This document shows positions 61,082 through 64,000 of a stretch of DNA of 64,000 nucleotides, in pieces (position 1 is the first letter of the stretch; each line of letters begins with the position of its first letter). The DNA comes from Enterobacter dykesii (GTDB taxonomy: Bacteria > Pseudomonadota > Gammaproteobacteria > Enterobacterales > Enterobacteriaceae): the NCBI RefSeq assembly GCF_008364625.2, contig NZ_CP126604.1, forward strand, positions 2,108,001 to 2,172,000. Reading direction: 5' to 3'. The notes beneath the pieces are model-generated. The model was not told the DNA's origin. It did not search any database and saw only the letters and a list, made by a program, of their open reading frames with translations. The position numbers were made by a program, and so were the translations under genes.

Positions 61082-63463
61082 TTATTTCTTATCGGGCAAC
61101 GCGTACGCGATAACGTAATCACCCCGATCCGGCGACTGTCGAGCGCCCCCGGCGTTGATGATGATGTACTGCTTACCGGTTTTCGGCGATACGTAGGTCA
61201 TCGGGCCGGACTGGCTGCCGACCGGCAGGCGGTCTTTCCAGATCTCTTTCCCGGTGGCAGTATCAAACGCGCGCAGGTAGAAATCCTGCGTGCCGGCGAA
61301 GAACAGCAGGCCGGACTGGGTAGAGAGTGATGCGCCCAGGGTCGGCATACCGATTGGGATTGGCATGTGCATGCGAATGCCCAGCGGGCCGGTATCTTCC
61401 ACCGTGCCGACAGGGACCTGCCAGACCAGCTTGCCGGTTTTCAGGTCAACGGCCGACATGGTGCCGAACGGCGGCTTCTGGCATGGAATGCCCAGCGGCG
61501 ACAGGAAGCGTTCGCGCATCGCGCCGAACGGCGTGCCGTCCATCGGGACGATACCCATCTCGATGCCGCTGGCGTTTTTCGCCACGTTCGCGCGCGGCAC
61601 CATGTAGTTTGCCAGACCCAGGCGCATATCGTTGACGAACATCAGGCTGTTGTTCGGGTCAACGGAGACGCTGCCCCAGTTCATCCCGCCGAGTGAGCCG
61701 GGGAACTGCAGGGAACGGTCGAGACCTGGTGGGGTGAAGACGCCCTGATGACGCATCTCTTTAAACTGAATGCGGCACAGCAGCAGGTCGACCGGAGTCG
61801 CGCCCCACATGTCGGATTCGGTCAGCGCCTGGTTGCCAATCATCGGCATGCCAACGGAATACGGCTGGGTCGGGGAGTAGCGTTCACCTTCCACATTACC
61901 GGCCGGGACAGGACGTTCTTCTACCTTCGCCACCGGCTTGCCGGTTTCGCGGTTAAGCATGAAGATCATGCCCTGCTTGCTGGTCTGCACCAGCACAGGC
62001 GTGGTGCCGCCCTTACCGTCGGGCAGGTCGTACAGCAGCGGCTGGGAAGGCAGGTCAAAGTCCCACAGGTCGTGATGGGTCGTCTGGAAATGCCAGCGCA
62101 CCTGACCGGTGGTCGCGTCCACGGCGACGATGGAGGAGCTGTACTTATCGTCCAGCGCGGTACGCTCACCCGCCCAGAAGTCCGGGGTGGCGTTGCCGGT
62201 TGGCAGGTAGATCAGGTTCAGCTTAGCGTCGTAAGACATCGCGGACCAGACGTTCGGCGTGCCGCGGGTGTAGGTCTGGCCTTCCGGCGGCAGGCCGGTC
62301 AGGTTCGGATTACCCGGATCCCACGCCCACGCCAGCTTACCGGTGTGAACGTCGTAGGCGCGCACTACGCCCGGCGGTTCGCCGGTGGAGTAGTTATCCG
62401 CGACGCGACCGCCGACGACAACCACATTCCCGGCAACCAGCGGCGTGGAGGTCTGCTGATAATACCCGGGCTTGATCTCGCCCATGCCGACGCTCAGATC
62501 CACCGTGCCATGGTCGCCGAAGTCTTCGCAGACCTTGCCGGTATCCGCGTTGATGGCAATCAGGCGGGCGTCGGTGGTCGGCAGGAACAGGCGGCGAGGG
62601 CATGCCGCAGTCGGTGTTTCTGCCTGTGACGTTGTCACGCTGGAATGGTCTTCAAAATAGCCCAGACCGCGGCAGCGCTGCCAGTTAGGTGCCGTGGCTT
62701 TGGAATCGTAGCGCCATTTTTCCTTGCCGGAATCCACGTCCAGCGCCAGCACTTTACTGTATGGAGTACAGACGTACAGCGTGTCGCCAATCTGCAATGG
62801 CGTGTTCTGATCTTCCGCGCCGGAGCCGTTGCTCTGCGGAATATCGCCGGTGTGCGCAACCCAGGCGACCTTCAGATCGCTGACGTTTTGCTTGTTAATC
62901 TGGTCCAGCGCGGCGAAACGGTCGCCGTGGGTGGTATTGCCCCAGTGCGCCCAGTTCTTTTGCTGCTCGCCGGGGGCGACGGGTTTCACCGGAACGGGCT
63001 CGTTCGCTGCCACGAGGGTCTGCGGCTTAAACATCCAGCCCAGGCTGACCAGCATCGCTACCGCGAGCACGGCCGCGACGCCAAAAGCGGGAGCCTTGTT
63101 CGCGGCGCTGTGGTTTGCCGCGCGCAGGAAAGGCCAGACGATGGCGCAGAGGAAGGCCAGTACGGCAAAGGTAAACAGGCGGGAGAAGAGCGGCCAGAAA
63201 TCCCAGCCCGCATCGCCTACCGCCCAGAACAGCGAGGCAATAAACGCGATGCCGTAAAGCACGATCCCGCTGCTACGGTTGAGGAAAATCAGGATCGCGG
63301 CAATCACCATCACCACGCCCATTATCAGGAAGTATCCACTTCCGCCTACGGTGACGAGCTTAAAGCCCAGCCCGCCGACTGCCAGACCGATGAGCAACAT
63401 CAGTCCGGCAAGAAGCCACTGCAGGATACGCGGTATCCCACGTGGCGCGCTGCCAAATGCCAT
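61082..63463 (-). CDS. PQQ-dependent membrane dehydrogenase (glucose/quinate/shikimate family)
   Basis: A 793-residue quinoprotein. Five membrane segments occupy residues 1-145, as in Gcd, followed by the periplasmic eight-bladed propeller, with the PQQ-family signature beginning 'NWAHWGNTTHGDRFAALDQI' and continuing to 'NKQNVSDLKVAW'. 'QTTHHDLWDFDLPSQPLLYD' and 'WGATPVDLLLCRIQF' are in the active-site half. It oxidises a sugar or cyclic acid in the periplasm and feeds electrons to ubiquinone. It differs from E. coli Gcd in many places, so it may be quinate/shikimate dehydrogenase (QuiA-type) rather than glucose dehydrogenase. The PcaQ-like regulator next to it favours quinate. AAGGAGA precedes the ATG. 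Confidence 0.88.
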   Translation of the reverse strand: MAFGSAPRGIPRILQWLLAGLMLLIGLAVGGLGFKLVTVGGSGYFLIMGVVMVIAAILIFLNRSSGIVLYGIAFIASLFWAVGDAGWDFWPLFSRLFTFAVLAFLCAIVWPFLRAANHSAANKAPAFGVAAVLAVAMLVSLGWMFKPQTLVAANEPVPVKPVAPGEQQKNWAHWGNTTHGDRFAALDQINKQNVSDLKVAWVAHTGDIPQSNGSGAEDQNTPLQIGDTLYVCTPYSKVLALDVDSGKEKWRYDSKATAPNWQRCRGLGYFEDHSSVTTSQAETPTAACPRRLFLPTTDARLIAINADTGKVCEDFGDHGTVDLSVGMGEIKPGYYQQTSTPLVAGNVVVVGGRVADNYSTGEPPGVVRAYDVHTGKLAWAWDPGNPNLTGLPPEGQTYTRGTPNVWSAMSYDAKLNLIYLPTGNATPDFWAGERTALDDKYSSSIVAVDATTGQVRWHFQTTHHDLWDFDLPSQPLLYDLPDGKGGTTPVLVQTSKQGMIFMLNRETGKPVAKVEERPVPAGNVEGERYSPTQPYSVGMPMIGNQALTESDMWGATPVDLLLCRIQFKEMRHQGVFTPPGLDRSLQFPGSLGGMNWGSVSVDPNNSLMFVNDMRLGLANYMVPRANVAKNASGIEMGIVPMDGTPFGAMRERFLSPLGIPCQKPPFGTMSAVDLKTGKLVWQVPVGTVEDTGPLGIRMHMPIPIGMPTLGASLSTQSGLLFFAGTQDFYLRAFDTATGKEIWKDRLPVGSQSGPMTYVSPKTGKQYIIINAGGARQSPDRGDYVIAYALPDKK

Positions 63464-63674
63464 TTCTGTCTCCTTAAGATCCCCCCGTCGCGCTGGGTGT
63501 GTACCAGTTGGGTAATAAATGCGGAGGGAAGAATGATTAATACGGTTGAATTCGGGGTTGTAAAATTATTTACGAACCATTTGGTGAATTCGTCGCTATG
63601 ATAAAACTGTTAAAATGTTTTGCGCAATTGTTAATGAATGATTTCGCATTAATTGATTAGGGCGCAGGACAATG

Positions 63675-63710
63675 CCCTCGCCCCGCTGGGGAGAGGGTTA
63701 GGGCGAGGGG
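63675..63710. repeat. short GC-rich palindromic element
   Basis: CCCTCGCCC (63675-63683) and GGGCGAGGG (63701-63709) form the outer stem, with a CCCC-GCT-GGGG hairpin inside. It is related to the palindromes at 17992-18012 and 18704-18724. The surrounding gap (63464-63719) otherwise shows only AT-rich promoter-like sequence for the PQQ dehydrogenase. Confidence 0.6.
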
Positions 63711-63719
63711 AGAAAAGTG

Positions 63720-64000
63720 TCAGACCGGCATTGATTTACGGATAGCGCTCAGCAGCGTCTGCGCGCCCGTTGAAAGCGGCGTGTCTACGCGGGTCAAAAT
63801 GCCGATAGGTTCACCGGGGCCAGGGGAGGTAATCGGCAGGGCGATCAGCGTTCCCTGGCGTAAATCATCTTTTACCGCGCCGGAGGGAACGAACCAGACG
63901 TAGTCATAATCCAGCGTAAGCTGGCGCGAAAGCGAGGCCGACAGCGTTTCGATACATCCTGACGGCAGCGTACATCCCTGCATTTGCAGCAAGGTTTCGG
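63720..64000 (-). CDS. LysR-family regulator, C-terminal part (PcaQ-like), cut by window end
   Basis: The last 93 codons of a LysR effector domain. The reading frame runs open through the window edge, so the start lies beyond 64000. Visible residues 'ETLSASLSRQLTLDYDYVWFVPSGAVKDDLRQGTLIALP', then 'PGEPIGILTRVDTPLSTGAQ', have the look of PcaQ-type regulators of protocatechuate catabolism. It is read in the same direction as the PQQ dehydrogenase, 256 bases upstream of it. The identity as PcaQ is tentative because the HTH is not in the window. Confidence 0.7.
   Translation of the reverse strand, partial: ETLLQMQGCTLPSGCIETLSASLSRQLTLDYDYVWFVPSGAVKDDLRQGTLIALPITSPGPGEPIGILTRVDTPLSTGAQTLLSAIRKSMPV

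Overview
The window is a piece of chromosome from an enterobacterium close to Enterobacter, Lelliottia or Leclercia. Several proteins align almost residue for residue with my memory of their E. coli counterparts (HrpA, YaiL, YdcF, CybB, AzoR, Trg, FrmR, FrmA), and part of the E. coli azoR-hrpA-ydcF-gapC-cybB order is kept. Between these core genes lie accessory blocks that E. coli K-12 lacks. I see no phage, transposase, tRNA, rRNA or CRISPR array.

Left part (1-13.9 kb). An HxlR regulator and two unknown membrane or small proteins are followed by an eight-gene, tightly overlapping operon (1756-7630): NTF2-like, SDR, FAD oxidoreductase, DUF1365, CFA-synthase-like methyltransferase, DUF2878, CHI-like and DUF3833. 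This set matches light- or singlet-oxygen-controlled lipid modification clusters and probably makes furan or methyl-branched fatty acids. Then come a LysR regulator divergent from two half-size YdcZ transporters, and a folate-independent methionine synthase pair (MesD/MesX) preceded by two MetR-like boxes. yaiL, an RluA-type pseudouridine synthase and azoR follow.

Middle (14-27.5 kb). hrpA, an O-methyltransferase flanked by two copies of a short palindromic repeat, a DHA2/HlyD/OMF tripartite efflux operon, ydcF, an intact gapC, cybB, and a YdgJ-like oxidoreductase with a DeoR regulator.

Biofilm locus (27.5-54 kb). After an AT-rich 738-base intergenic region come a TolC-like outer-membrane protein, an 18-kb gene for a 6001-residue BapA/LapA-type adhesin, and the ABC and HlyD parts of its type I secretion system. 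A divergent pair follows: a regulator with two winged-helix-like regions and a LuxR-HTH/EAL protein. The adhesin contains about 43 Ig-like domains of one family. Thirty-six of them form six tandem copies of a six-domain, ~599-residue super-repeat. Short sequence motifs are shared between the adhesin leader and the regulator/EAL intergenic region.

Right part (54-64 kb). A YqjD/CsbD-like small protein, QueH, an SSAT-like acetyltransferase, LysR and AraC/GyrI regulators, frmRA with a clear FrmR operator, a Trg chemoreceptor ending in NWETF (which E. coli Trg lacks), a PQQ-dependent membrane dehydrogenase of the glucose/quinate/shikimate family, and the C-terminal end of a LysR regulator resembling PcaQ.
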